Assembly (NCBI GenBank): GCA_030692515.1
Contig: JAUXZS010000015.1
Coordinates: 248,001 to 312,000 of the forward strand
DNA length: 64,000 nt
Direction: 5' to 3'
Origin: Bacteroidota bacterium
Lineage (GTDB): Bacteria > Bacteroidota > Bacteroidia > B-17B0 > Aurantibacillaceae
The notes beneath the pieces were generated by a model. That model saw nothing but the letters and a program-made list of their open reading frames with translations. It had not been told where the DNA came from and searched no databases. Positions 1 to 8,577 of the stretch are shown here, one piece after another; the stretch's first letter is position 1; every line of letters starts with the position of its first letter. A program made the position numbers and the translations under genes.

Positions 1-2343
1 GGAACCGCAAGCATTACTTCAATTGTGGGGAGCCCTAATTTGCCTATCACTTATTTATGGAGTAATTCTCAATCTGGACCTTCTGCAACAAATTTATGTA
101 ATGGTGTTTATACTTACACAGCAACAGACGCATTAGGATGTTTTAATAGCTTTACAACAAACATAGTTTCTCCAACCCAAATCACCTCAACTAACTCGAT
201 CGCCTCTCCTTCTTGTAATATGTGTAATGGCTCGTCAACAATTACTGCCGCTGGCGGAGTAGGACCATTTACTTATAGTTGGACATCTAGTGCAGTTGGT
301 TCTGTTGCTTCAAATTTATGCGCTGGATTATACCAAGTTTTAATAACAGATAATAATCTTTGTACTCAATTACAAAATGTGTTAATTAGTAGTTCAAGCG
401 GAATTACTGGAGAAACGGCAACGATACAAAACGAAATTTGTGCAGGACAGTGTAATGGTGCTGCAACTGTTGTAGCAATAGGAGGAACAAATCCAATATC
501 ATATAGTTGGGTAAACCCCGCCGTATCTAATTCGGTTATAACAAATTTATGCGCTGGCAATTATTTTTTGCAGATGACCGATGCGCAAGGTTGTATTCGA
601 ACCACTTCGGTAAATATTGCCGCGGCATCTAACTTAACACTAACTCCAACAATTATTGCTCCTGCATGTACTTTAGCAAATGGAACAATAAGCATTGTTC
701 CGAGTGGCGGAAATCCTTTGCCGTTTTATAATTTTTCTTGGGCACCTGTTGTTGGAATTACTTCTTCATTAACTAATATTTCAGCCGGAAATTATACTGT
801 TACTGTTACTGATGGATCTGGTTGTCAAAAAACTCAAGTGTTTGCAATTAGTAATTCAAGTGGTCCTGTCATTACTTTTACTCAAAATAACATTCCTTGT
901 TTTAACGATTGCACCGGTGCAATAACAGCTTTAGGAACTAGTACCTCCGCACCAATAACCTATAATTGGAGTAACGGAAACAATACGCCAACCGTTAGCG
1001 GTTTATGTAAAGGTTTAATTACATTAACGGTTACTACGCCTGCAAATGGATGTGTTAGCGTTCAATCATTTAGTGTAACTGATAATCCTGCGTTACAATT
1101 AAGTCTTACAAATATTACCCAACCTAAATGTCATAATGATTGTGATGGCGCAATAACTTTAGTGCCCAGTGGTGGAACTTTACCTTACACTTTCACATGG
1201 TCGCCTTCTGGTTCAAGTAACCCTCAATTCTCTTTATGCCCAGGGCCATCAACTGCAGCAATTGTTTACTCTGCGACTATTACTGATGCTAATGGATGTA
1301 CGGTTTCTACTAGCACCACATTAATAAATCCTGCGTCTATTGTATTAACTCCTACGGTGGTTAACTCTTCTTGTAGTTCCGTTCCAGATGGTTCATTAAG
1401 TCTTGGTGTAAATGGTGGAACTCCAATTTATACTTTTACTTGGACAGGCCCATCAGCATTTACTGCTAACACTCAAAATGTAGGGGCTTTATTTGCCGGA
1501 ACTTATTCTGTAAGCATTACTGATTTTAATGGGTGTTTAAAAGATACCGTTTTAGATGTGGTGCCAACAATTAGTATTGTGGCGCAGGCTGGAAATGATG
1601 TAACGGTTTGTCCTACACCTTCAGTAATATTAACAGGAACTAATTCTTTTGGTGGAGTTTCATTTGATTGGTTTTTACTTCCAAACAATACAAATACAGT
1701 TGCCAATACGCCAACTTTTTTAGCGCAAACTCCAAACCTCGCGCCAGGATCATTTACGTATGTATTAGTCACTACATCTTCTGTTTCAGGATGTGCAGAT
1801 TTTGATACAGTTGTTGTAAATACATTTGCCTTACCTTTTGTAGAAGCCGGACCATCATTCACAATTCCGGTATTTACAAATGTTACCATTGGTGGTAACC
1901 CAACAGCTATGGGTTCTTTCTCGTTAAACTGGTCACCTTCCTTCTTTTTAGATGACCCTAGTATTCAAAACCCTTCAGCTTCAAATACTTTACAAACAAC
2001 CTATACTGTTACCGTGGTTGATTTAGTGACCGGTTGCTCGGCAAGTGATACCATGACAGTTTTCTTATACCCAATTATTAAAATTCCAAATGGCTTTAGT
2101 CCGAATGGAGATACTAAAAACGAAAAATGGATAATAGATTATTTGGATCAATTTCCAGACAACACAGTTGAAATTTATAATCGTTGGGGTGAGCAATTAT
2201 ATTTCTATAATAATTACAACGGTCAGTTTGATGGAAAGTATAAAGGAAAGAATTTACCTGTTGGAACGTATTATTACGTAATTAATTTAAATCATCCGGC
2301 ATACCCAAAAGCGTATACAGGCCCATTAACCATATTTAGATAA
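1..2343 (+). CDS. SprB-repeat adhesin with T9SS type B (gliding-motility) C-terminal domain, 5' partial
   Basis: The frame is open to the left edge, so this is the C-terminal part of a larger surface protein; the first in-frame GTG (25) lies inside a repeat and is not a credible start. The visible ~780 residues are tandem SprB-type repeats of roughly 70-85 residues. Each has a Cys pair near its start, a GG-x-x-P-x-x-Y-x-W core, an NLCAGxY-like turn and a TDxxGC end. The last ~85 residues are a type B sorting domain: IPNGFSPNGD, then VEIYNRWGEQLY, then a YTGPLTIF end. SprB of Flavobacterium johnsoniae is a mobile surface adhesin exported by the type IX system; a similar export route is inferred. 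The stop overlaps the start of the PorP/SprF gene by one base, the usual pairing for such adhesins. Total length and N-terminus are unknown. Confidence 0.9.
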   Translation, partial: GTASITSIVGSPNLPITYLWSNSQSGPSATNLCNGVYTYTATDALGCFNSFTTNIVSPTQITSTNSIASPSCNMCNGSSTITAAGGVGPFTYSWTSSAVGSVASNLCAGLYQVLITDNNLCTQLQNVLISSSSGITGETATIQNEICAGQCNGAATVVAIGGTNPISYSWVNPAVSNSVITNLCAGNYFLQMTDAQGCIRTTSVNIAAASNLTLTPTIIAPACTLANGTISIVPSGGNPLPFYNFSWAPVVGITSSLTNISAGNYTVTVTDGSGCQKTQVFAISNSSGPVITFTQNNIPCFNDCTGAITALGTSTSAPITYNWSNGNNTPTVSGLCKGLITLTVTTPANGCVSVQSFSVTDNPALQLSLTNITQPKCHNDCDGAITLVPSGGTLPYTFTWSPSGSSNPQFSLCPGPSTAAIVYSATITDANGCTVSTSTTLINPASIVLTPTVVNSSCSSVPDGSLSLGVNGGTPIYTFTWTGPSAFTANTQNVGALFAGTYSVSITDFNGCLKDTVLDVVPTISIVAQAGNDVTVCPTPSVILTGTNSFGGVSFDWFLLPNNTNTVANTPTFLAQTPNLAPGSFTYVLVTTSSVSGCADFDTVVVNTFALPFVEAGPSFTIPVFTNVTIGGNPTAMGSFSLNWSPSFFLDDPSIQNPSASNTLQTTYTVTVVDLVTGCSASDTMTVFLYPIIKIPNGFSPNGDTKNEKWIIDYLDQFPDNTVEIYNRWGEQLYFYNNYNGQFDGKYKGKNLPVGTYYYVINLNHPAYPKAYTGPLTIFR

Positions 2344-3263
2344 TGATAAAAAAGTGTTTCATATGTTTGTTTTTTATAGCTGCCATTAGCGGTTATAGCC
2401 AACAATTACCTCAGTACACTCAGTACATGCTAAATGAAATGGCTATAAATCCTGCGGTTGCTGGAAAAGATGATTATGCGGATGTGCGCTCAAATAATCG
2501 CTATCAATGGATTGGAATAACAGACGCACCTCGTACATATATGCTTACCCTTAATGGCCCAATTAAAGCGAAAAATATGGGGGTAGGGATGAAACTTTAT
2601 ACAGATATTGTTGGCCCTACGAGAAGAACTGGTTTAAACTTTTCTTACGCCTACCATTTAAAACTTAAAGAAGACATGTTCCTTTCTATGGGATTAAGTG
2701 CTGGTGTTTTGCAATGGGGAATTGATGGAAGCAAATTAATTTTGAGAGATGAGGGAGATGAAAATTTATTATCTACCTATCAAACAACCTATGTGCCGGA
2801 TTTTGGAGCAGGTATTTATTTTCATAAGAAAGATAGATTTTATGTTGGATTAAGTTTACCACAATTATATAAGGCGCCTATTAAATTATATGATGGTGCA
2901 GGAAAAAACAGTACGCTCGTTAATCACTTTAATTTAAACGCTGCATATAAGTTTGATGTTGGAGATGATTTTAAAATTGAACCATCATTTTTAGTGAAAT
3001 ATGAAATACCTGCGCCACCAAAAATTGATATTGGAGCAAGAGTTATTTACCAAGAACAAATTTGGTTAGGCGGTGCTTACCGACATAATGATGCCTTTAC
3101 AGCATTAATAGGTTATTTTTACAAGAACTATTTAATGATTGGTTATTCTTTTGATTTTACAACAACTAACATCAAAAAATATTCTACTGGTACTCATGAA
3201 ATCATGTTAGGTATTCGTTTCTCGAAAAAACAAGCTCCTACTTGGGAGAAAGTAGAAAAGTAA
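2343..3263 (+). CDS. PorP/SprF family type IX secretion membrane protein
   Basis: 306 residues, close to the usual length of this family. An N-terminal signal peptide ends near ISGYSQ, followed by the family's characteristic QQLPQYTQYMLNEMAINPAVAG segment (residues ~20-42) and then alternating amphipathic strands of an outer-membrane barrel. SprF is required for secretion of the adhesin SprB in F. johnsoniae, and PorP-type proteins bind the C-terminal domains of type B cargo. The start codon overlaps the adhesin stop codon (TAATG), so the two are translationally coupled and this protein is probably dedicated to that adhesin. The family call is secure; the partner is inferred from position. 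Confidence 0.92.
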   Translation: MIKKCFICLFFIAAISGYSQQLPQYTQYMLNEMAINPAVAGKDDYADVRSNNRYQWIGITDAPRTYMLTLNGPIKAKNMGVGMKLYTDIVGPTRRTGLNFSYAYHLKLKEDMFLSMGLSAGVLQWGIDGSKLILRDEGDENLLSTYQTTYVPDFGAGIYFHKKDRFYVGLSLPQLYKAPIKLYDGAGKNSTLVNHFNLNAAYKFDVGDDFKIEPSFLVKYEIPAPPKIDIGARVIYQEQIWLGGAYRHNDAFTALIGYFYKNYLMIGYSFDFTTTNIKKYSTGTHEIMLGIRFSKKQAPTWEKVEK

Positions 3264-3302
3264 ATTAAAGTTTTTAGTAAATTTTAAGCCAGAATAATTC
3301 TT

Positions 3303-3323
3303 GCCACGAATTACACTAATTAG
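3303..3323 (-). repeat. Dispersed AATTAGTG..ATTCGTGGC repeat, copy 1
   Basis: On the minus strand it reads TAATTAGTGTAATTCGTGGC. Relatives occur at 3814-3842, 61211-61299, 63422-63440 and 63478-63499. Always intergenic in this window. Confidence 0.6.
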
Positions 3324-3437
3324 TCGAACATCAAATTCTCTGTAACGCCTATCTTTATTGACTTAAACTTTAAATTACGGGATAAATACCTGCCGGAAAT
3401 ATTTACAACGTCTTAAATTTTCGGTATTTTTTTTGTC

Positions 3438-3599
3438 ACTTTTGGCGCTCAAAAGTAACCAATCCCGATAGCTATCGGGAGCTTTCGATTTTTTGTAGGA
3501 GATTTTTATTTTGGCGATGTAGAGGCAGCCAAAATAAAACCATTGTCTGTCTAAACTCTTGTCTGCATGCCGATACAACTAACCGCAGTGTTTAGACAG
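3438..3599. repeat. Compound palindromic element (four stacked inverted repeats)
   Basis: Four inverted repeats in a row: ACTTTTG-gcgct-CAAAAGT (3438-3456); perfect palindrome TCCCGATAGCTATCGGGA (3463-3480); TTTTATTTTGGC (3504-3515) with its exact complement at 3528-3539; CTGTCTAAAC (3547-3556) with its exact complement at 3590-3599. The first hairpin is a shorter version of the one that opens the element at 44257-44448, in both cases followed by AAC, suggesting one repeat family. Confidence 0.6.
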
Positions 3600-3725
3600 C
3601 AATTATCTCTGCAAAAAATCAAAATAACATTACGTTGAAAAACTGTGCGCCAATAAAATTTATTTCTAAATTGACTTTTTGAGGGTTGACTAATTAGCAC
3701 TAAATCATTTTGCGTAAAAAATTTT

Positions 3726-3769
3726 CATTTCGTGAAATGATTGTTCGAATGATTTATTAATCGAACAAT
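3726..3769. repeat. Twin adjacent hairpins
   Basis: CATTTC-gt-GAAATG (3726-3739) is directly followed by ATTGTTCGA (3740-3748), whose exact complement lies at 3761-3769 across a 12-nt loop. Downstream of the minus-strand gene that ends at 3885; no strong T-run, so terminator function is doubtful. Confidence 0.45.
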
Positions 3770-3813
3770 TAAATTACACAAATGCAGGCAAGATTTTTTA
3801 AATGTTCATTATT

Positions 3814-3842
3814 AATTCGTGAAAATTAGTGCGGTTAGTGGC
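3814..3842 (+). repeat. Dispersed ATTCGTGAAAATTAGTG..GTGGC repeat, copy 2
   Basis: Contains AATTCGTGAAAATTAGTG and ends GTTAGTGGC, matching the family seen at 61211-61299 and 63478-63499. Lies just downstream of the minus-strand gene ending at 3885. Confidence 0.55.
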
Positions 3843-3884
3843 TTTTTTGAGCGCTAGTTTAAATTATTTGGTTGAGGTTAAAGT

Positions 3885-5549
3885 TTATTTTGACAACTCC
3901 TTAACGAATATTTTTTTAAAATTAAGAGTGTTGGATATTTCTATGTAATTAAATTCTGAATTACCTTTTTCTACAACAAATCTTTTTAATTTATTTTTTT
4001 CAGATGCAGTTAATTTTTTTGTTTGAATACAAAATCCAATAAAAAAACTTAATTTTTTAATTCCAATTTTTTCAGATTTGTTTGCTTTATTAATGTCAAT
4101 TCCTAAATCAGTTTTAAGAACACTTAAACACCATTTTTCTGAAGCATTTCTGTCTCCATTAAATTTTAAATTTATTTGAGCGCTAATAAACTCACTTATT
4201 AAACTTGGATTTAACGGTTGAGACTCTTTATTAAAATTAACTGCTAAATTAGAATTTGTAAATTGCTTTAAAGTTTCTATTGATGTTCGGTAACCTTTTA
4301 TATTTTGAATTTTCTCGGCTTCTTTTAACGCGAGTTGTTTTAAATCTGCATCTATAGGTCTAAAACCAAAGCGATAATAAAACCAAAAAGCGCCTGATTT
4401 TAATCCTTCAGGATTATTTTTCCCAAATTGATATGGCTCAACTTCAAAGTAGTTCGCGCCAAAACTTTGTTTGTAGGTTCGAAGTAATTGACAAAAAACA
4501 AAAGCAGATTCACCACCCCTAAAACTTTCAAAAATGTTGATGCCTAATAATGAACGATTGCCAAATAACCAACCACCACCGTACGACATTGGGTAGCCAT
4601 TTTTAAACATCATAAAGCCAATATAGGATTCTAGTGGCAATCTTCTTTCTGGCAAAATGCTAAAAAGACCAATTGATAAGCCATGTTCCAATTCGTAGAA
4701 CTTTAAGCCATCTGCGTTACAATAAACAATAGGCTCTGTTTCTCTGTTTAATAAAAATAAAGCTATTCTTGCTTTTTCAATAATAGTATTTTTTTCGGCA
4801 ACGGATAATTTTTTTGGTGCCGGTAATTTTTTATTTATTATTTCCTTTTCATCAAATCGTTTTAATAAACCATTTGTGTGAAAGTGTTTTTTGTGTAAAT
4901 CAAAATTTCCAAAGCCTTTCGATAATATTTTGTTTGTAGGAAGTATAAAAATATAAATTTTCAGCGATTCAAATAGTTGATCTTTAATTAGGTCGGCTGC
5001 ATCAATCTTTTCAAAATGATTAATTAGCCAGTTTAAAATAATATTTTTATTTTTTGATCCTGCGGCCGTTTCTATCCATTTTATAGGATTTAGTTTTTCG
5101 CTAAATGCAAGTTCAAATTCCATTTCAGATAATGCGTGCCTTAAAATTTCTTTAGGATGAATTCCCGTTTCATCGAATGAATGAAGCGATACTTGGCCCG
5201 GAAATAAATTTAGAAGCCACTTAATTAAAGTGAAACTATTGGCAGCTTGTGTTTGCGTGTAGGTAATTCCTGTTCTCTCTAGTTGGTCTTTTAATGTTTT
5301 TGTTGAATTTTTAACAGCTAAGCTTAGTCGTTCCAATTCTTTTTGAGCCAATAAAAATAGCTCTTCATTTTCGGGGTAGCCTAATAAAAAAAGTAAACAA
5401 TTATGGTACTGTTCAATTATTTTTTTTGAGTTTAATTTAATGCTCGAGCAATCAATTAATAGTTGCTTTTTTTTATCAGCAGAACTTTCATTAAATGTTG
5501 AGGCAATTTCAATTAAATTGAATAAAGAAGTAGTTTTATTTTTTTTCAC
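3885..5549 (-). CDS. Unknown 554-residue protein with GNAT-like acyltransferase core
   Basis: I do not recognise a named family. The N-terminal ~250 residues are Lys- and Leu-rich and look helical, with no signal peptide, so it is probably cytosolic. Residues ~290-400 resemble a GNAT fold: strands around YIGFMMFKNGYPMSYGGG, an FRGGESAFVFCQLLR segment (R344-S348) where acetyl-CoA-binding motif A (R/Q-x-x-G-x-G/A) would sit, then FWFYYRFGFRPI (~386-398), which looks like the usual FYeklGF signature at the end of GNAT domains. The C-terminal ~130 residues are Lys-rich. It starts at the ATG divergent from the propeller gene at 5669, with a 119-bp shared control region. The GNAT assignment is inference from motif shape; substrate unknown. 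Confidence 0.75.
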   Translation of the reverse strand: MKKNKTTSLFNLIEIASTFNESSADKKKQLLIDCSSIKLNSKKIIEQYHNCLLFLLGYPENEELFLLAQKELERLSLAVKNSTKTLKDQLERTGITYTQTQAANSFTLIKWLLNLFPGQVSLHSFDETGIHPKEILRHALSEMEFELAFSEKLNPIKWIETAAGSKNKNIILNWLINHFEKIDAADLIKDQLFESLKIYIFILPTNKILSKGFGNFDLHKKHFHTNGLLKRFDEKEIINKKLPAPKKLSVAEKNTIIEKARIALFLLNRETEPIVYCNADGLKFYELEHGLSIGLFSILPERRLPLESYIGFMMFKNGYPMSYGGGWLFGNRSLLGINIFESFRGGESAFVFCQLLRTYKQSFGANYFEVEPYQFGKNNPEGLKSGAFWFYYRFGFRPIDADLKQLALKEAEKIQNIKGYRTSIETLKQFTNSNLAVNFNKESQPLNPSLISEFISAQINLKFNGDRNASEKWCLSVLKTDLGIDINKANKSEKIGIKKLSFFIGFCIQTKKLTASEKNKLKRFVVEKGNSEFNYIEISNTLNFKKIFVKELSK

Positions 5550-5571
5550 AGGCCGAGGTTTTCTAATATTG

Positions 5572-5655
5572 AATTAAAGATATTAATTAGTTTACTATTT
5601 TCGACACTTAGAATCAATATTAAAGTAAAGTCTGTTTTTTTTAATATCTTTAATT
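5572..5655. promoter_or_regulatory. Symmetric divergent control region with 15-bp inverted arms
   Basis: AATTAAAGATATTAA (5572-5586) and its exact complement (5641-5655) are separated by 54 nt between divergent genes. Each arm read outward contains TATCTTTA, one mismatch from the Bacteroidota -7 box TAnnTTTG, at a suitable distance from each start codon (5549 and 5669). This may be a mirrored promoter pair or operator half-sites. No TTG -33 element is evident. Confidence 0.45.
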
Positions 5656-5668
5656 AAATTAATTTCAA

Positions 5669-8326
5669 ATGAAAATTTACATCTCACTATTTTTAATTTC
5701 TACTGTTTGCTTTTTATCAGGACAAAATTTTTCAAAAAACACTACAGGAAGGGCATTAACTTTTAAGGAAGTCCAAAAACAATTTGACGACTTTAAAAAA
5801 AACAACGATTTATCTAAAACAAAACATTGGAAAAACTTTAAAAGATGGGAATATGAAACTGAGTTTCATACTAACACAAATGGTGAGCCGTCTGGCTTTG
5901 CCGATTATATTTATGCAGCTACAGAAATGGCCAATAGTAAACAACAGAAAGAATCTTCAAAAGCGTCCTCAGTTTGGTCGCCGTCCGGTCCAAATGTTTT
6001 GCCAAATAATTTAACGGGTTATATGGAAAATGGTATAGGAAGAATAAATTGCATAGCTTTTCATCCTACCAATTCTAATACTTATTTTGTTGGTGTTGCT
6101 CAAGGCGGAGTTTGGAAAACTACCAACAACGGTGTGAGTTGGACGCCATTAACCGACAACTTGCCAATAACAAGGATTAGTGATATTAGTATTGACCCTT
6201 CTAATCCAAACACGATGTATATTTCTGTTTGTGATTTTGCATATATTGGCGTGAGTTTAACCTTAAACGGAAGAAAAAGGCATTCGCATTATGGAATGGG
6301 CGTTTATAAAACAACTGATGGAGGCCTGAATTGGGCGCCAACTGGATTAACCTTTCAATTGACAAATGGCGATGCGTCATTAATAAGAAAAATTATCGTT
6401 AATCCTGCCAACGGTAACGAGGTTGTTGCATGTGGTGTGAGTGGGATGTATAAATCAATTAATGGCGGCACTTCTTGGGTTAAAAAATTAGACTCTTTAT
6501 TTTGGGATTTACAACAAGACCCAGCCAACCCAAATATATTATACGGAGCAACTGGCTGGGTATTGAATTCAAATATAGGAAATGCAGGGGTTTATAAATC
6601 TACCGACTTTGGAAATACTTGGGCCATGTTAAATACTACAATGCCTTTAACAGGAGCTATTCAACGTGTTAAATTGGCAATAGCCCCTTCTGATCCAAAT
6701 TATATTTATGCTATATGTGTTAATAATAGCTCAGGGCTTTATGGATTTTATAAAAGCATAAATGCAGGAGCTTCATGGACATTTGTTCCGCCAAACTTAA
6801 ACATTTTGGAATCTGGACAGGGAAATAATTCAGGCGGGCAGGGTAATTACGATTTAGGTTTTTTAGTTCACCCAACAAATAAAAATACGGTTTATGTTGG
6901 AGGTGTAAATTTATGGGGTTCAACAGATGGCGCTTTAAATTTTAATCCTATATCGCATTGGACTTTAAATTATGGAGCAACTCTTCATGGAGATATTCAC
7001 TCCATTGATAGGCAGCCGAGCACTGGACAATTTTTTGTTTGTGGTGATGGGGGAGTTTATAAAACTGCAAATATGGTGATTAGTAATTGGTCGGTAAGTA
7101 ACTGGCCAACTTCATGGACAAACTTAAATAATGGCATGCAGATTTCATCTTTTTATAGAATATCTAGCTCAAAAAATACTAACGGCCGACTTGTTGCCGG
7201 CGCACAAGATAATGCAACATTTTATTATAAATCTGGTACTTGGTCAACTATTTTTGGTGGCGATGGAATGGATAATTATTTAGACCCTTTAAATAACTCA
7301 AGAATTGTTGGCTCTAGTCAATATGGTAATTTTTATACCAGTAATAACGACGGTGTTTTTAGTAACGGGCCAAACACAAATACAAATTTTGAATCGTCAG
7401 AATGGGTAACTCCAATAGTGGCTGATTACAGTAATCCTGGAGTGTTATATATTGGCAATGAAAATGTAATGAAATCAACTAACGGAGGAAATACTTGGAG
7501 TCCATTAGCGACTATCTTTACAAATACTACTACCAACACAAATACCGAAATAAGTGCATTGGCTGTATCTGCTACAAATAGCCTTGTTATTTATGCGGCA
7601 AGACGAGTAAGGTATGAGTATGGTTTGCCGGGTATTGTTTTTAAAACTACCAATGGTGGAACTAGCTTTACAAATATTACTAATAATTTACCCGATAGTT
7701 TATATTATACAGGAATAGAAGTGAATGAAACGAATCCAAATATTGCTTATGTTTCTATGGCTGGATTTAGCAATGGGAATAAAGTTTTTACAACAACAAA
7801 TGGCGGAACAACTTGGCAAAATATTTCCTATAACTTACCAAACCTGCCAGTAAATTGTATAAAACAAATTCCAGGCACAAATAATTTAATGGTGGCAACA
7901 GATATTGGTGTTTATATTTTAACCTTTGGGAATACCAGTTGGGTGAGCAATAGTTTTGGTTTACCTAATGTAATAATAAGTGATATTGAATTTAATTTAC
8001 CATTAAACAAAGTGTACGTTTCTACTTTTGGAAGAGGAATTTGGGAAACGAGTTATAATATTATAACCAACACAAATAATCTTGAAAAATTTTCTTTAAC
8101 ATTTGATTTGTTTCCAAGTATAAATGATGGAAGATTTAATCTAAATTTTGCAGAGCTGATTGATGAAAAAATAATTGAAGTGTTGGATGTACTTGGTAAA
8201 ATTGTTTACACTCAAACAATCAAAGACAATAAAACAGAACTTAATTTATCGTTATCATCAGGCGCATATTATTTAAGAGTTTCCTCAAAAGAAAAATTAG
8301 GAGTAAAACGTTTTATTATAAAATAG
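5669..8326 (+). CDS. Secreted BNR/sortilin-like beta-propeller protein with T9SS type A sorting domain
   Basis: 885 residues. Signal peptide (~1-19, ending FLSGQ), then a linker with WSPSGPNVLPNN, then many BNR/Asp-box-type repeats in VYKTTDGGLNW, MYKSINGGTSW, MKSTNGGNTW and VFTTTNGGTTW form, typical of VPS10/sortilin-like and sialidase-fold propellers. No sialidase catalytic set was recognised, so a binding role is as likely as hydrolysis. The last ~80 residues are a type A sorting domain: the usual PNPxxG motif is degenerate (FPSINDGRFNLNF), followed by VLDVLGKIVY and SGAYYLRV...KRFIIK. T9SS cargo carrying this domain is exported and attached to or released from the cell surface. It has no operon partner and is divergent from the 3885-5549 gene. 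Confidence 0.85.
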   Translation: MKIYISLFLISTVCFLSGQNFSKNTTGRALTFKEVQKQFDDFKKNNDLSKTKHWKNFKRWEYETEFHTNTNGEPSGFADYIYAATEMANSKQQKESSKASSVWSPSGPNVLPNNLTGYMENGIGRINCIAFHPTNSNTYFVGVAQGGVWKTTNNGVSWTPLTDNLPITRISDISIDPSNPNTMYISVCDFAYIGVSLTLNGRKRHSHYGMGVYKTTDGGLNWAPTGLTFQLTNGDASLIRKIIVNPANGNEVVACGVSGMYKSINGGTSWVKKLDSLFWDLQQDPANPNILYGATGWVLNSNIGNAGVYKSTDFGNTWAMLNTTMPLTGAIQRVKLAIAPSDPNYIYAICVNNSSGLYGFYKSINAGASWTFVPPNLNILESGQGNNSGGQGNYDLGFLVHPTNKNTVYVGGVNLWGSTDGALNFNPISHWTLNYGATLHGDIHSIDRQPSTGQFFVCGDGGVYKTANMVISNWSVSNWPTSWTNLNNGMQISSFYRISSSKNTNGRLVAGAQDNATFYYKSGTWSTIFGGDGMDNYLDPLNNSRIVGSSQYGNFYTSNNDGVFSNGPNTNTNFESSEWVTPIVADYSNPGVLYIGNENVMKSTNGGNTWSPLATIFTNTTTNTNTEISALAVSATNSLVIYAARRVRYEYGLPGIVFKTTNGGTSFTNITNNLPDSLYYTGIEVNETNPNIAYVSMAGFSNGNKVFTTTNGGTTWQNISYNLPNLPVNCIKQIPGTNNLMVATDIGVYILTFGNTSWVSNSFGLPNVIISDIEFNLPLNKVYVSTFGRGIWETSYNIITNTNNLEKFSLTFDLFPSINDGRFNLNFAELIDEKIIEVLDVLGKIVYTQTIKDNKTELNLSLSSGAYYLRVSSKEKLGVKRFIIK

Positions 8327-8348
8327 TTCTTCGAGAATTTTCGGCAAT

Positions 8349-8376
8349 TAAAAATTTCTAAAAAATTTAGTTTTTT
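8349..8376 (+). terminator. Weak terminator-like hairpin after the propeller gene
   Basis: CTAAA-aaa-TTTAG followed by a run of T, 20-50 nt after the stop at 8326. The stem is short and AT-rich. The rest of 8327-8577 shows only the -7 box of the next operon. Confidence 0.35.
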
Positions 8377-8503
8377 ATATCGATAAAAGCCAGTTATTCG
8401 CCTACAAAAGTGATATTCAAAAACTTCTTATTTAGAATGATTATAAATTACGTCTTTCGTTAAAAAAAATTAAAATTTCCCTCGCTAATTCTTAATCTTC
8501 TGC

Positions 8504-8511
8504 TAATTTTG
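8504..8511 (+). promoter_or_regulatory. Candidate -7 box for the act-cox operon
   Basis: TAATTTTG is a perfect match to the Bacteroidota -7 consensus TAnnTTTG, 66 nt upstream of the actA ATG. No TTG is seen at the -33 position, so it is a candidate only. It would give a leader of about 60 nt. Confidence 0.4.
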
Positions 8512-8577
8512 CCAACGTTTAATGTCATTAATTTGTCATTAAAGTAGTAAAATAAGAATAAAATTTCTCATTTTTAT

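Larger units (their letters stand above)
3264..3884. repeat. 621-bp gene-free region rich in inverted repeats
   Basis: No convincing gene; the longest frames are short and run through the palindromes. It holds an ACTTTTG hairpin (3438-3456), an 18-nt perfect palindrome (3463-3480), an inverted repeat with 12-bp arms (3504-3515/3528-3539), one with 10-bp arms (3547-3556/3590-3599), twin hairpins (3726-3769) and two copies of a dispersed GTGAAATTAGTGGC-like repeat (3303-3323 and 3814-3842). It separates the + strand adhesin unit from a convergent minus-strand gene, so some hairpins may also end transcription. Confidence 0.7.

Noticed and set aside
25-1500. Repeated segments in the first gene as a possible CRISPR-like or tandem DNA repeat array
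   Set aside because: The units are protein-level SprB repeats with diverged DNA and irregular length; there are no exact direct repeats with spacers.
1503-1889. 128-codon frame opposite the adhesin
   Set aside because: Created by the repeat composition of the sense gene; no features of its own.
3375-3578. 67-codon open frame on the minus strand in the repeat cluster
   Set aside because: Crosses three inverted repeats and has no plausible protein features.
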